Translations under genes and position numbers: made by a program
In this document: piece by piece, positions 50,884 through 60,664 of the stretch
Numbering within the stretch: the stretch's first letter is position 1
How the letters are laid out: each line of letters begins with the position of its first letter
NCBI RefSeq assembly: GCF_024273235.1
Contig: NZ_JANBVH010000001.1
Span: 62,001 to 126,000, forward strand
From: Sphingomonas faeni
Lineage (GTDB): Bacteria; Pseudomonadota; Alphaproteobacteria; Sphingomonadales; Sphingomonadaceae
DNA length: 64,000 bases
Direction: 5' to 3'
The notes under the pieces: generated by a model
The model's input: the letters and a program-made list of their open reading frames with translations, nothing else
What the model was told of the DNA's origin: nothing
The model's database searches: none

Positions 50884-53139
50884 TTACCTCGCTATGCCGC
50901 CTGCTGCGAGGACGGCCAGCGTAACCAGTTCGCTGGCCGTGCTCGTCATCGGGGCCACCTGGACGGGCTTTTCCATGCCGATGAGCATTGGGCCGATTAC
51001 CGAATCCCCGCCTAGTTCGCGGAGCAGCTTGGCCGAGATATGCGCCGACTGGAGCCCCGGCATGATCAGCACGTTCGCCGGCCCGGACAGCCGCGCAAAG
51101 GGGTAGTTGGCCAGCTGCTTCGGGTTGAGCGCCACGTCAGGCGCCATCTCGCCCTCGTACTCGAAACCTACCTGCCGGCCATCCAGCACCGTCACCGCAT
51201 CGCGGATGTTGTCGAGCCATTCGCCCTTCGGGTTGCCGAAATTCGAATAGCTGAGGAACGCCACGCGAGGCTCGTGGCCCATCCGCCGCGCGACCGCTGC
51301 GGTCTGTTCGGCGAAGTCCGCGAGTTGCTCGGCGGTGGGCCGCTCGTTGACCGTCGTGTCGGCGATGAACACCGTGTGGCTCTGGCCGACCAGCAGGTGG
51401 ATGCCGAACGGGGTCTTGCCCGCGACGGGATCGATCACGCGCCGGATCTGGCGCATCGTCTCGCCGTAGGTGCGCGTGATGCCGGTGATCATCGCGTCGC
51501 CTTCGCCGAGCTGGAGCAGCAGAGCGCCGAAGATGTTGCGGTCCTGGTTGACCATCCGCTCGCAATCGCGGCGCAGGTATCCGCGACGCTGGAGCCGCGA
51601 ATACAGGAAGTCGACCATCCGCGGCACCAGCGGCGAGACGCGGCTGTTGTGCAATTCGAAGCTTTCGGGATCGGTGACGCCGAGCGCGCGCAACCGGTCG
51701 GGCACGTCGTCGCGGCCGACCAGCACCGGCGTGCCGTAGCCGCCCTCCTTGAAGGCGATGGCGGCGCGGAGGACGACCTCTTCCTCGCCTTCCGCGAAGA
51801 TCACGCGCTTCGGGTGCGCGCGGGCGCCTTCGTACGCCATAGACAGCACCGAGGTGGTTGGGTTGAGGCGGGCACGCAGCGAATGGCGATACGCTTCGAT
51901 GTCGAGAATCGGCTTGGTCGCGACGCCCGAGGCCATCGCCGCCTTGGCGACCGCGACGGGGACGACTTCCATCAGGCGCGGATCGAAGGGCGCGGGGATG
52001 ATGTAGGTCGGGCCGAAGCTGTGGCTGACTCCGTAGGCCGCGGCGACTTCCTCGGGCACGCGTTCGCGGGCGAGTTCGGCGATCGCGTTGGCGGCGGCGA
52101 TCTTCATCGCGTCGTTGATGCCGGTCGCGCGGACGTCGAGCGCACCGCGGAAGATGAACGGGAAGCCCAGCACGTTGTTGACCTGGTTCGGATAGTCCGA
52201 GCGGCCGGTCGCGACGATCGCGTCGGGGCGCGCGGCCATCGCCAGTTCGGGGCGGATTTCGGGCTCGGGGTTGGCCATCGCGAAGATGATCGGCGCGGGG
52301 GCCATGTCCTTGACCATCTCCGGCGTCAGCGAGCCCGCCGCGGAGAGCCCCAGGAACACGTCGGCGCCGACCAGCGCCTCGGTCAGCGTGCGCGTCTCGG
52401 TGATCGCGGCGTGCGCGGACTTCCACTGGTCGACGCCGTCGCGGCCCTGGTAGATCACGCCCTTGCGATCGCAGAGGATGACGTTGTCGCCGCGCACGCC
52501 CATCGCCTTGACGAGCTCGGTGCAGGCGATCGCCGCGGCGCCGGCGCCGTTGACGACGATCTTCACCTCGGACAGCTTGCGGCCCGTCAGCAGGCACGCG
52601 TTGATCAGCCCCGCGGCGGTGATGATCGCGGTGCCGTGCTGGTCGTCATGGAAAACCGGGATGTTCATCCGCTCGCGCAGGGCCTGCTCGATGATGAAGC
52701 ATTCGGGCGCCTTGATGTCCTCGAGGTTGATGCCGCCGAAGGTCGGCTCCATCAGCTCGACCGCGTCGATGAAGCGGTTCACGTCCTCGGTCTTCAGCTC
52801 GATATCGATCGCGTCGACGTCGGCGAAGCGCTTGAAGAGGACTGCCTTGCCTTCCATCACCGGCTTGCTGGCGAGCGGGCCCAGATTACCCATGCCGAGG
52901 ATCGCGGTGCCGTTCGAGATGACCGCGACGAGGTTACCCTTGGCGGTATAGTCGTAGACGGTGGCGGGATCGTCGTAGATCGCCTGCACCGGCACCGCGA
53001 CGCCGGGCGAATAGGCGAGCGCGAGATCGCGCTGCGTCGCCATCGGCTTCGACGCGATGATCTCGATCTTCCCCGGACGGCCTTCCGAATGGAAGAGCAA
53101 GGCTTCGCGTTCGGAGAATTGGAGCGTTTCGTCGGACAT
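50884..53139 (-). CDS. maeB: NADP-dependent malic enzyme with C-terminal phosphotransacetylase domain
   Basis: A 751-residue fusion. Residues 1-430: malic enzyme, with catalytic Tyr/Lys region and DDQHGTAI, GAGAAAIACTEL (nucleotide binding). Residues about 430-751: phosphotransacetylase-like domain (IFAEGEEEVVLRAA...) which in this fusion family has no activity but regulates the enzyme. It decarboxylates malate to pyruvate with NADPH. Length and order match MaeB. Confidence 0.95.
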   Translation of the reverse strand: MSDETLQFSEREALLFHSEGRPGKIEIIASKPMATQRDLALAYSPGVAVPVQAIYDDPATVYDYTAKGNLVAVISNGTAILGMGNLGPLASKPVMEGKAVLFKRFADVDAIDIELKTEDVNRFIDAVELMEPTFGGINLEDIKAPECFIIEQALRERMNIPVFHDDQHGTAIITAAGLINACLLTGRKLSEVKIVVNGAGAAAIACTELVKAMGVRGDNVILCDRKGVIYQGRDGVDQWKSAHAAITETRTLTEALVGADVFLGLSAAGSLTPEMVKDMAPAPIIFAMANPEPEIRPELAMAARPDAIVATGRSDYPNQVNNVLGFPFIFRGALDVRATGINDAMKIAAANAIAELARERVPEEVAAAYGVSHSFGPTYIIPAPFDPRLMEVVPVAVAKAAMASGVATKPILDIEAYRHSLRARLNPTTSVLSMAYEGARAHPKRVIFAEGEEEVVLRAAIAFKEGGYGTPVLVGRDDVPDRLRALGVTDPESFELHNSRVSPLVPRMVDFLYSRLQRRGYLRRDCERMVNQDRNIFGALLLQLGEGDAMITGITRTYGETMRQIRRVIDPVAGKTPFGIHLLVGQSHTVFIADTTVNERPTAEQLADFAEQTAAVARRMGHEPRVAFLSYSNFGNPKGEWLDNIRDAVTVLDGRQVGFEYEGEMAPDVALNPKQLANYPFARLSGPANVLIMPGLQSAHISAKLLRELGGDSVIGPMLIGMEKPVQVAPMTSTASELVTLAVLAAGGIAR

Positions 53140-53241
53140 GGGCGGGGGCCTCGCACGGTCGTTGGGTTTGGAGGACCTTCTAGGCAGGTGGCCGCCGTTC
53201 GTCACCCCGGACACTTCGCCCTAGCCTGGGCCGCCGCGTAC

Positions 53242-53275
53242 CATCACCACCCCGGCCTCCGCCGGGGTGGTGATG
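53242..53275. repeat. Solo D-type hairpin
   Basis: ATCACCACCCCGGC CTCC GCCGGGGTGGTGAT, a perfect hairpin derived from one D arm without the partner, 102 bp upstream of maeB's start codon. Confidence 0.8.
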
Positions 53276-53289
53276 CCGGTGCGGGGTGG

Positions 53290-53437
53290 TGCCCTCAAAT
53301 TCCTTCTCCCCCTCGGGGAGAAGGTGGCGCGCAGCGACGGATGAGGGGCGGTTGGGGCGAGCACCCGAGCCTCACTCCCCCTCACCCTCCCACGCTTCGC
53401 GCGGGCCCCTCCCTCTCCCCCTGGGGGAGAGGGGTTT
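53290..53437. repeat. Family G variant element
   Basis: CCTTCTCCCCCTCGGGGAGAAGG at the left and CTCTCCCCCTGGGGGAGAGG at the right, with GATGAGGGG and CCTCACCCTCCCACGCTTCG centrally. Architecture as in G with diverged ends. Lies upstream of mutS. Confidence 0.75.
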
Positions 53438-53469
53438 TATGACGCCGGGCTTTTCGCTACCCGCCCATC

Positions 53470-56073
53470 ATGTCGCATCCCGCCCCTACCCCAATGATGA
53501 CGCAGTATCTCGGCCTGAAGGCGGAGGCGCAGGATTGCCTGTTGTTCTACCGGATGGGCGATTTCTTCGAGCTGTTCATGGACGATGCACGGGTCGCGGC
53601 GGGGGTGCTCGACATCGCGCTGACCGCGCGCGGCGAGCATGAGGGCAAGCCGATCCCGATGTGCGGCGTGCCGGTGCATGCGGCGACGGTGTATCTGCAG
53701 CGGCTGATCAAGGCGGGGCACCGCGTGGCGATCGCCGAGCAGGTCGAGAGCCCGGCAGAGGCGAAGGCGCGCGGCGGGTCGAAGGCGCTGGTGGCGCGGG
53801 CGATCGTGCGGGTGGTGACGGCTGGGACGTTGACCGAGGAGGCGTTGCTCGACGCACGCGCGGACAATTGGTGCGTGGCGATCGGCGAGGCTGGCGGGTC
53901 GGTGGCGATCGCCGCGGCGGACGTGTCGACCGGGCGGTTCGAGATCGTCGAGGTTGCGGGGGACGCGGTTGAGGCCGAACTCGCGCGGCTTGGCGGGGCC
54001 GAGGTCGTGGCGTCGGAGGCCAGCGCGTTCGAGCAATTCGCGACCACCCTGCGGCCGAAGATCGACTTCGACAGTGGGGCTGGCGAGGCGCGGCTGAAAC
54101 GGGTGTACGGCGTGGCGACGCTCGACGGGTTCGGGCAGTTCGGGCGCGCGGGGCTGGCCGCGGCGGGCGGGCTGGTCGCGTATCTGGAGCATAATGCGAA
54201 GGGCGCGATGCCCTTCCTCCGCCCGCCGCGGATCGGTCGGGCGGCGGAGACGATGGCGATCGATGCGGCGACGCGGGAGAGCCTGGAACTGACGTGCACG
54301 ACCGGTGGCGTGCGGAAGGGGAGCCTGCTCGATGCGGTCGACCGGACCGTGACGGGGGCCGGCGCGCGGTTGCTGGGGGCGGATCTCGGTGCGCCGTTGA
54401 TGGACAAGGCCGCGATCGATGCGCGGCTCGATCTGGTGCGGTTGTTCCATGACGATCAGGGGGCGCGGGAGCGGTTGCGGTCGACGTTGCGCGCGTTGCC
54501 GGACATCGGGCGGGCGCTCGGGCGGCTCGCGGCGGGGCGTGGCGGGCCACGCGATCTGGGGCAGTTGCGCGATGGGCTGGACGGGGCGTGGAGCCTTGGC
54601 GAGCGGATGGACGCGATCGTCGATCCGCCGGTTTTGCTGCGAGATATAGCGCCAAGGTTGCGCGGACATGGCGCGCTGATCGACCTGCTCAAGCGCGCGC
54701 TGGTGCCGTCGCCGCCGATCGAGGCGTCGGACGGCGGGTATATCGCGGCGGGCTATGATGCGGCGCTCGACGATCTGCGCGATGCGGGCGCTGGCGGGCG
54801 GCGGGCGATCGCGGCGCTGGAGGCGGAGTTTCGGACTTCCACCGGCGTTACGGCGTTGAAGATCCGGCATAATGGCGTGCTTGGGTATCATGTGGAGGTC
54901 CCGGCGCGGGCGGCTGATCCGTTGATGAAGGCGGACAGTGGGTTCACGCATCGCCAGACTCTCGCGGGCGTGGTGCGATTCAATACGCCTGCGCTGCACG
55001 AGGTCGCGGCGAAGGTGTCGCAGTCGGGCGCGCATGCGTTGGCGGCGGAAGCGGCGCATCTGGAGGAGTTGACCGCCCAGGCCCTGGCGGGGCGCGAGGC
55101 GATTGCGGCAACCGCGGATGCGTTGGCTCGGCTCGACGTTGCGGCTGGGCTGGCCGAGCGGGCGGCGGAAGGCGCGTGGGCGCGGCCTTCGCTTGTGGAT
55201 CACGCGTGCTTCGAGATCGAGGGCGGGCGGCATCCGGTGGTCGAGGCGGCGGTGGCGAAGTCCGGCGACCGGTTCGTGGCGAACGACTGCAACCTGTCGG
55301 AGTCGTCGCGGCTGTGGCTCGTCACCGGGCCGAACATGGGCGGTAAGTCGACCTTCCTGCGCCAGAACGCGCTGATCGCAGTCCTCGCGCAGGCGGGGTC
55401 GTACGTGCCCGCGACCAAGGCCACCCTGGGTCTGGTCGATCGCCTGTTCAGTCGCGTCGGCGCGTCGGACAACCTCGCGCGCGGCCGCTCCACCTTCATG
55501 GTCGAGATGGTCGAGACCGCGGCGATCCTCGCACAGGCGACGCCGCGATCGTTCGTGATCCTCGACGAGGTCGGGCGCGGGACTTCGACGTATGACGGGC
55601 TGGCGATCGCGTGGGCGGTGGTCGAGGCGATCCATGAGGACAATCGCTGCCGCTGCCTGTTCGCGACGCATTACCACGAACTGACGCGGCTGGCGGAGCG
55701 CTGCGAGGCGCTGTCGCTGCATCATGTGCGTGCGCGCGAGTGGAAGGGGGAGCTGGTGCTGCTCCACGAGCTCGCGGATGGGCCGGCGGATCGGAGTTAC
55801 GGGCTGGCGGTCGCGCGGCTCGCCGGGATGTCGCCGGCGACGGTGGCGCGGGCGAAGGCGGTGCTGGCGAAGCTCGAGGCCGGGCGGGCGAAGACGGGCG
55901 GGCTCGCGGCGGGGCTGGACGACCTGCCGTTGTTCGCGGCGGCGGCGCAGGTCGAGGAGGTGGCGTGCGACGTATTGCGCGAGGATCTGGCCAAGCTCGA
56001 TGTCGACGCGATGAGCCCGCGGGAGGCGCTGGACGCGCTGTACCGGTTGAAGGCGCTGGCGAACGAGGGCTAG
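53470..56073 (+). CDS. mutS: DNA mismatch repair protein MutS
   Basis: An 867-residue mismatch-binding ATPase. The mismatch wedge FYRMGDFFELFMDDA (about residues 28-42, Phe-x-Glu) and the Walker A motif TGPNMGGKSTF (619-629) followed by LARGRSTFMVEM, DEVGRGTSTYDG and ATHYHE are all intact, and length is normal. ATG 53470 gives MSHPAPTPMMTQYL. No other mut gene adjacent. Confidence 0.98.
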   Translation: MSHPAPTPMMTQYLGLKAEAQDCLLFYRMGDFFELFMDDARVAAGVLDIALTARGEHEGKPIPMCGVPVHAATVYLQRLIKAGHRVAIAEQVESPAEAKARGGSKALVARAIVRVVTAGTLTEEALLDARADNWCVAIGEAGGSVAIAAADVSTGRFEIVEVAGDAVEAELARLGGAEVVASEASAFEQFATTLRPKIDFDSGAGEARLKRVYGVATLDGFGQFGRAGLAAAGGLVAYLEHNAKGAMPFLRPPRIGRAAETMAIDAATRESLELTCTTGGVRKGSLLDAVDRTVTGAGARLLGADLGAPLMDKAAIDARLDLVRLFHDDQGARERLRSTLRALPDIGRALGRLAAGRGGPRDLGQLRDGLDGAWSLGERMDAIVDPPVLLRDIAPRLRGHGALIDLLKRALVPSPPIEASDGGYIAAGYDAALDDLRDAGAGGRRAIAALEAEFRTSTGVTALKIRHNGVLGYHVEVPARAADPLMKADSGFTHRQTLAGVVRFNTPALHEVAAKVSQSGAHALAAEAAHLEELTAQALAGREAIAATADALARLDVAAGLAERAAEGAWARPSLVDHACFEIEGGRHPVVEAAVAKSGDRFVANDCNLSESSRLWLVTGPNMGGKSTFLRQNALIAVLAQAGSYVPATKATLGLVDRLFSRVGASDNLARGRSTFMVEMVETAAILAQATPRSFVILDEVGRGTSTYDGLAIAWAVVEAIHEDNRCRCLFATHYHELTRLAERCEALSLHHVRAREWKGELVLLHELADGPADRSYGLAVARLAGMSPATVARAKAVLAKLEAGRAKTGGLAAGLDDLPLFAAAAQVEEVACDVLREDLAKLDVDAMSPREALDALYRLKALANEG

Positions 56074-56078
56074 CCCTT

Positions 56079-56198
56079 CGTCATGCCGGGCCCTTCGGCT
56101 TCGCTCAGGAGAGCATCGTTCCGGCATCCACTGTTCCGCATGGTCGAGAGAATTGGGTACGCGGGACGGTGGGCCCCGGCCTCCGCCGGGGTGACGGG
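56079..56198. repeat. Family I inverted-repeat element, copy 2
   Basis: 120 bp; CGTCATGCCGGG at the left, GTTCCGGCATCCACTGTTCC internal, right end GGTGGGCCCCGGCCTCCGCC then GGGGTGACGG. The right arm resembles a D hairpin, a hybrid look. Confidence 0.75.
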
Positions 56199-56220
56199 AT
56201 GGGTTGGTGGCAGGGTGGTT

Positions 56221-56331
56221 GCTCCCCTCCCTGCAAGGGAGGGGTTGGGGGTGGGTCGGGTTCCGCATATCCCTGACGTGGTGGCACGAGCAGGCCTACC
56301 CACCCCCTGCCCCTCCCTTCCAGGGAGGGGA
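56221..56331. repeat. Family A inverted-repeat element, copy 5
   Basis: 111 bp, CCCCTCCCTGCAAGGGAGGG and mate CCCTCCCTTCCAGGGAGGGG; between mutS and the CDF gene. Confidence 0.9.
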
Positions 56332-56382
56332 GTCCGTTGCGCCAGAATGCTCTCCCGCGTCCTAGTATCTCATTATGCGGCG

Positions 56383-57387
56383 ATGCTAGGCGGCGGCCGG
56401 ATTAGCGGAGCGCGGGCTTTGGGCGGACATCATCACGGGCATTCACATGGCCATGGCCATTCCGGAGCCCACTCGCACGCGGGTCATGGCCACGGGGGCC
56501 ACAGCCACGCGCCGGCCTCGTTCGACCGCGCGTTCGCGATCGGTATCGGCCTAAACATCGTGTTCGTCGCGGTCGAGGCGATCGTCGGCCTGCGGATCGA
56601 CTCGGTCGCGCTGCTCGCCGACGCCGGTCACAATCTGTGCGACGTGCTCGGCCTCGTCGTCGCCTGGGGCGGCACGATGCTCGCGCGCACCGCGCCGACC
56701 AAGCGCTACACCTACGGGCTGAAGGGCTCGACGATCCTCGCAGCGCTGGCCAATGCGCTGCTGCTGCTGGTCGCACTCGGCGCGATCGTGCTGGAAGCGT
56801 CCCAGCGCTTCTCCGATCCCGCGCCGACCCCCGGCCTCACCGTGTCGATGGTCGCGGGCATCGGCATCGCCGTCAACGCACTCACCGCATGGATGTTCGC
56901 GCGCGGCCGCAAGGGCGACGTCAACATCCGCGGCGCGTATCTCCACATGGCCGCCGACGCGCTCGTTTCCGCGGGCGTGGTAATCGCCGGGCTGGTGATC
57001 TGGCGGACCGGGCTGACCTGGATAGACCCGGCGGTCAGCATCGTGATCGCGTGTCTGATCTTCTGGCAGACCTGGGGCCTGCTCCGCGAAACCGTCGAGA
57101 TGGCACTGTCGGCGGTCCCCCGCGGGATCGAGTTCGACCATGTCGACGAGGCATTGTGCGGCCTGCCCGGCGTGCGCGAAATCCACGATCTCCACATCTG
57201 GCCGATGAGCACCACCGAGCCTGTGCTGACCGCACATCTGGTGATGCCCGGCGGCCACCCCGGCGACGATTTCCTGAGCGATGCCAGGACGATGCTGCAC
57301 GAGAAGTTCGGGATCGGCCACGCGACCCTACAGGTCGAGACCGGTGCCGGCCACGACTGTTCGATGGCGGACGCAAAGGCGGTTTGA
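56383..57387 (+). CDS. Cation diffusion facilitator (Zn/Co/Cd exporter)
   Basis: A 334-residue CDF transporter. A His-rich N-terminal segment (GHHHGHSHGHGHSGAHSHAG, about residues 15-40) precedes six membrane helices; helix 2 has SVALLADAGHNLCDVLG (HxxxD metal site) and helix 5 HMAADALVSAGVV. The C-terminal cytoplasmic domain (IHDLHIWPM) is present. The start is uncertain: ATG 56383 was taken; ATG 56347 in frame would add 12 residues and neither has a clear ribosome-binding site. Confidence 0.9.
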   Translation: MLGGGRISGARALGGHHHGHSHGHGHSGAHSHAGHGHGGHSHAPASFDRAFAIGIGLNIVFVAVEAIVGLRIDSVALLADAGHNLCDVLGLVVAWGGTMLARTAPTKRYTYGLKGSTILAALANALLLLVALGAIVLEASQRFSDPAPTPGLTVSMVAGIGIAVNALTAWMFARGRKGDVNIRGAYLHMAADALVSAGVVIAGLVIWRTGLTWIDPAVSIVIACLIFWQTWGLLRETVEMALSAVPRGIEFDHVDEALCGLPGVREIHDLHIWPMSTTEPVLTAHLVMPGGHPGDDFLSDARTMLHEKFGIGHATLQVETGAGHDCSMADAKAV

Positions 57388-57439
57388 ACTTTTAGGAGAA
57401 GGCGGGGGTTTAGCTGGCATAGATCAGGAGCACTTACCC

Positions 57440-57859
57440 ATGAAGAAGCATTTCATCGCCGCCTTGATGTCGGTCGCCGTCGTCGCCCCCGCCATGATTC
57501 CCGTCGAAGCCACCGCCCAGCGCCGTGACGACCGCCGGGACGACCGCCGAGACGACAACCGACGCGTCGATCGTAACTGGCGCGGCGACAACGACCGTAA
57601 CTGGGATCCGTCGCGCAGCTATCAGAACGGTAACTATCGCGAGCGCCGCCTGGGCCGCAACGATCGCATCTATCGTGGCAAGGATGGCCGCGCATACTGC
57701 AAGCGCAACGACGGCACGACCGGTCTGGTGATCGGTGCGCTCGGCGGCGGCGTGCTAGCCAACCTGATCGGTGGCGGCACGCTCGGCACGCTGGCGGGTG
57801 CCGGTGGCGGCGCGTTGCTCGGCCGGTCGGTCGACCGCGGCAACGTGAAGTGCCGCTGA
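57440..57859 (+). CDS. Glycine-zipper 2TM protein (paralogue 3)
   Basis: A 139-residue exported protein: signal peptide to about residue 27 (EATAQR), an Arg/Asp-rich region (RRDDRRDDRRDDNRR), then YRERRLGRNDRIYRGKDGRAYCKRND, GTTGLVIGALGGGVLANLIG and the glycine zipper ending RGNVKCR. Twenty or more residues are identical to paralogue 2. Probably periplasmic or outer-membrane-attached. Followed by a terminator. Confidence 0.85.
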   Translation: MKKHFIAALMSVAVVAPAMIPVEATAQRRDDRRDDRRDDNRRVDRNWRGDNDRNWDPSRSYQNGNYRERRLGRNDRIYRGKDGRAYCKRNDGTTGLVIGALGGGVLANLIGGGTLGTLAGAGGGALLGRSVDRGNVKCR

Positions 57860-57890
57860 GCTTCGACCGAAGCTTGCGCGAATGACGAAG

Positions 57891-57918
57891 CGGCGGCCGA
57901 GCGATCGGCCGCCGTTTT
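57891..57918 (+). terminator. Rho-independent terminator after glycine-zipper paralogue 3
   Basis: CGGCGGCCGA, loop GCGA, TCGGCCGCCG, then TTTTCG. Thirty bases after the stop; it may also end read-through toward the convergent mntH. Confidence 0.88.
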
Positions 57919-57938
57919 CGTATCCGCCGTTTGCGTGT

Positions 57939-59255
57939 TCAGAGCATGCCGTAGAGCAGCGTGCCGTTCAGGCCGATGATCACTGCGGCGATCACCCAGG
58001 CGAGCGTCTTCAGCCAGACCGGGCTGACCAGATCGCCCATGATCGTGCGGTCGCCGGTGAACTTGACGAGCGGTACGACCGCGAACGGGAGTTGGAGGCT
58101 GAGCACGACCTGGCTCAGCACCAACAGCTTCGTCGCGCCCGAATCGCCGGTCGCCCCGACGACGATCACGGCGGGGACGATCGCCAGCAACCGCGTCACC
58201 AGCCGCCGCGCCCAGACCGGCATGCGCAGGTTGAGGAAGCCCTCCATCACGATCTGGCCCGCAAGCGTGCCGGTCACCGTCGAGTTCTGGCCCGACGCGA
58301 GCAGCGCGACCGCGAACAGCACGCTTGCCGCGCCCATGCCGAGCATCGGCGCCAGCAATTCATAGGCCTGGTCGATCTCGGCGACGTCGGTGCGGCCTGC
58401 GACGTGGAAGGTCGCGGCAGCGAGGATCAGGATCGAGGCGTTGATGAAGAAGGCCAGGCCGAGCGCGACGGTGCCGTCGATCGTCGCCATCGTGATCGCG
58501 TCGCGCTTGCCAGCCGCGTCCTTGGCGAACGCGCGGGTCTGGACGATCGACGAGTGGAGGTAGAGGTTGTGCGGCATCACGGTCGCGCCGAGGATGCCGA
58601 TCGCGATGTAGAGCATCGCCGGGTTGGTCACGATCTCGGTGGTCGGCGCCAGGCCGCCGAGCACGCCCGCCCATTCGGGCTGCGCGAGGAACAGCTCGAA
58701 GATGAAGCAGCCGGCGATGATCACCAGCAGCGCGACGACGAACGCCTCCAGCTTGCGGAACCCGAAGCGTTGCAGCGCGAGGATCAGGAACACGTCGAGC
58801 GCGGTGAGGACGACGCCGTAGACGAGCGGCAGGCCGAACAGGAGCTTCAGCGCGATTGCGGTGCCGAGCACTTCGGCGAGATCGCAGGCGATGATCGCGA
58901 TCTCGCAGAGGAACCAGAGCACAAGCGAGACCGGCTTCGAATAGTGCGCGCGGCAGGCCTGGGCGAGGTCGAGGCCGGCGACGATGCCGAGGCGGGCGGA
59001 CAGGGCCTGGAGGACCATCGCCATGAGGTTCGACAGCAATACGACGGATAACAGCGTGTAGCCGAAGGCGGATCCGCCGGCGATGTCGGTCGCCCAGTTG
59101 CCGGGATCCATATACCCGACCGCGACGAGGTAGCCCGGCCCGACGAACGCGAACAGGCGCCGCCAGAAGGATGCGCCTTCGGGGATGACCACGGTGCGGT
59201 GGCTCTCGGCGAGCGAGTTGGCGAAGTCGGACGCGGGGAGATTGGGGGCTGACAT
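57939..59255 (-). CDS. mntH: Nramp-family divalent metal (Mn2+/Fe2+) importer
   Basis: A 438-residue proton-coupled metal transporter with 11 helices. Metal site DPGNW in [11 protein letters not shown] (about residues 49-54), [15 protein letters not shown] in helix 6 region. ATG 59255 gives family length; the sequence before it is Ala/Pro-rich and not conserved. No regulator site found upstream; a C element lies about 120 bp before the start. Confidence 0.95.
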   Translation of the reverse strand: MSAPNLPASDFANSLAESHRTVVIPEGASFWRRLFAFVGPGYLVAVGYMDPGNWATDIAGGSAFGYTLLSVVLLSNLMAMVLQALSARLGIVAGLDLAQACRAHYSKPVSLVLWFLCEIAIIACDLAEVLGTAIALKLLFGLPLVYGVVLTALDVFLILALQRFGFRKLEAFVVALLVIIAGCFIFELFLAQPEWAGVLGGLAPTTEIVTNPAMLYIAIGILGATVMPHNLYLHSSIVQTRAFAKDAAGKRDAITMATIDGTVALGLAFFINASILILAAATFHVAGRTDVAEIDQAYELLAPMLGMGAASVLFAVALLASGQNSTVTGTLAGQIVMEGFLNLRMPVWARRLVTRLLAIVPAVIVVGATGDSGATKLLVLSQVVLSLQLPFAVVPLVKFTGDRTIMGDLVSPVWLKTLAWVIAAVIIGLNGTLLYGML

Positions 59256-59373
59256 CGGAGGCTGCTTTGCCGGAACGGGGGGGAGGGGACAAGCGCCCGT
59301 GTCCTTACTAACCGCCAAAGCCGCCCTCTCCTGTTCCGTCATCCCGCCCCATCCGTCACCCCGCCTAATCCCC

Positions 59374-59455
59374 GTCACCCCAGCGAAAGCTGGGGTATCC
59401 TGGTTGGCGGGTGTCACGACCCGAACGGGGAGATCCCAGCTTTCGCTGGGATGAC
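59374..59455. repeat. Family C inverted-repeat element, copy 3
   Basis: 82 bp, GTCACCCCAGCGAAAGCTGG and mate CCCAGCTTTCGCTGGGATGA. Upstream of mntH and 32 bp after the glycosylase stop on the minus strand. Confidence 0.9.
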
Positions 59456-59487
59456 GGGTGGGCGGGGAACAGAAACGGAGAAGGAGG

Positions 59488-60111
59488 TCAGATCACCTTC
59501 ATGTCCGCCTGGTAATGATGCCACGCGAAGATCGCCGCGGCGCCGCGGTGTGGGCGCCAGGCCTCCGCCACTTCGCGCGTCAGTTTCTCGCTCGGGCGGG
59601 TTTCGTGGCCGAGGATACGCCCGATCTCGATCTGGATGGCGAGATCGCCCGCCGGCCAGATGTCCGTCCGCCCTTCCGCGAACAGCAGGTAGATTTCCGC
59701 CGACCAGCGGCCGATCCCCTTCACGCGAACCAGCGCCGCTATCGCCTCTTCGTCGTCTTCGGGCAGGTTGGCCAGGTCAAGCCGGCCGCTCGTCACCTCA
59801 TCGGCGAGGCTGCGCGCGTAGCCGAGCTTCTGGCGCGAGAGGCCGGCGCTGCGCAGCGTCTCGTCGCTGGCCGCGGCGATCTTCGTCGGATCACCCGCGC
59901 CGCCGACGACCGCGTCGAGCTTGGTCCACACCGCCGCGGCCGACGCCACGCTCACCTGCTGCCCGACGATCGTGCGCAGCAGCGTCGCGAAGCCGCGCTC
60001 GCTAATGCGCGGCGCGGGGTGGCCCGCATTGCCGATCGCGACCGCGAACGCGGGCTCGATCGCGCACAGGGCCGCCATCGCGGTTTCGAGTTGGTCTGCG
60101 CTCAGGCCCAT
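59488..60111 (-). CDS. HhH-GPD DNA glycosylase (3-methyladenine glycosylase-like)
   Basis: A 207-residue base-excision enzyme of the AlkA/MPG-II type. [19 protein letters not shown] is the family helix; the helix-hairpin-helix [17 protein letters not shown] (about residues 130-146) precedes the catalytic Asp in WPAGDLAIQ (about 155). ATG 60111 was taken as first ATG in the conserved region. Diverges from the ferredoxin gene with 72 bp between. Confidence 0.9.
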   Translation of the reverse strand: MGLSADQLETAMAALCAIEPAFAVAIGNAGHPAPRISERGFATLLRTIVGQQVSVASAAAVWTKLDAVVGGAGDPTKIAAASDETLRSAGLSRQKLGYARSLADEVTSGRLDLANLPEDDEEAIAALVRVKGIGRWSAEIYLLFAEGRTDIWPAGDLAIQIEIGRILGHETRPSEKLTREVAEAWRPHRGAAAIFAWHHYQADMKVI

Positions 60112-60183
60112 GCCGGGCGCCAAGACGCTTGATCGCGCGCGGCGGTAACGCCATGGATCGGCGAAAGTTTTTCGGAGGACAGC

Positions 60184-60501
60184 ATGCCCAAGCTTATCGT
60201 CGTGACGCGCGAAGGGGAAGAACGCGAGATCATGGGCGAATCCGGCCTTTCGGTGATGGAAGTCATCCGCGACGCCGGGATCGACGAGATTTTGGCGCTG
60301 TGCGGCGGCTGTTGCTCGTGCGCCACGTGCCACGTCCATGTCGATCCGGAGTTTGCGGGCAAACTGAAGCCGATGGGGCCGGACGAGGATGATCTGCTCG
60401 ATTCGACGAACGATCGGGATGAGTTCTCGCGCCTGTCGTGCCAGATCGAGCTGACCGAGGGCTTGGACGGCCTGAAGGTCCGGATCGCAGCGGAGGACTG
60501 A
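60184..60501 (+). CDS. [2Fe-2S] ferredoxin, adrenodoxin type
   Basis: A 105-residue ferredoxin. The four cluster ligands are C40/C43-region: [17 protein letters not shown] and [16 protein letters not shown]. Extra Cys residues in GGCCSC are common in this type. It may serve iron-sulphur assembly or a P450 such as the one at 42596; no isc genes are nearby. GGAGGAC precedes the ATG. Confidence 0.92.
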   Translation: MPKLIVVTREGEEREIMGESGLSVMEVIRDAGIDEILALCGGCCSCATCHVHVDPEFAGKLKPMGPDEDDLLDSTNDRDEFSRLSCQIELTEGLDGLKVRIAAED

Positions 60502-60510
60502 TTCCCCTGT

Positions 60511-60658
60511 CCCTCGCCCCTCCGGGGAGAGGGAGGGAGGAGCCGTAGGCGACGGAAGGGAGAGGGGCGTTGGGATCCAGGTCCCGAGCCTCACGCCCCT
60601 CTCCCTTCCCACCGCAAGCGCGGCGGGCCCCTTCCCTCTCCCCGCAGGGGCGAGGGAG
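60511..60658. repeat. Family G inverted-repeat element, copy 3
   Basis: 148 bp, CCCTCGCCCCTCCGGGGAGA and mate TCTCCCCGCAGGGGCGAGGG; nine bases after the ferredoxin stop, between convergent genes. Confidence 0.92.
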
Positions 60659-60664
60659 CGAATT

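Noticed and set aside
51040-53442. 800-codon plus-strand frame antisense to maeB
   Set aside because: Shadow frame with no domain; maeB is complete on the minus strand.
53437-56268. 943-codon open frame antisense to mutS
   Set aside because: Shadow of a high-GC gene; mutS is intact with every motif.
57882-59051. 389-codon frame antisense to mntH
   Set aside because: Low-complexity Asp/Glu/Arg/Gln composition; mntH is the real gene.
59256-59373. Manganese riboswitch or MntR box before mntH
   Set aside because: No conserved yybP-like stems or clear inverted repeat; only the C element lies further upstream.
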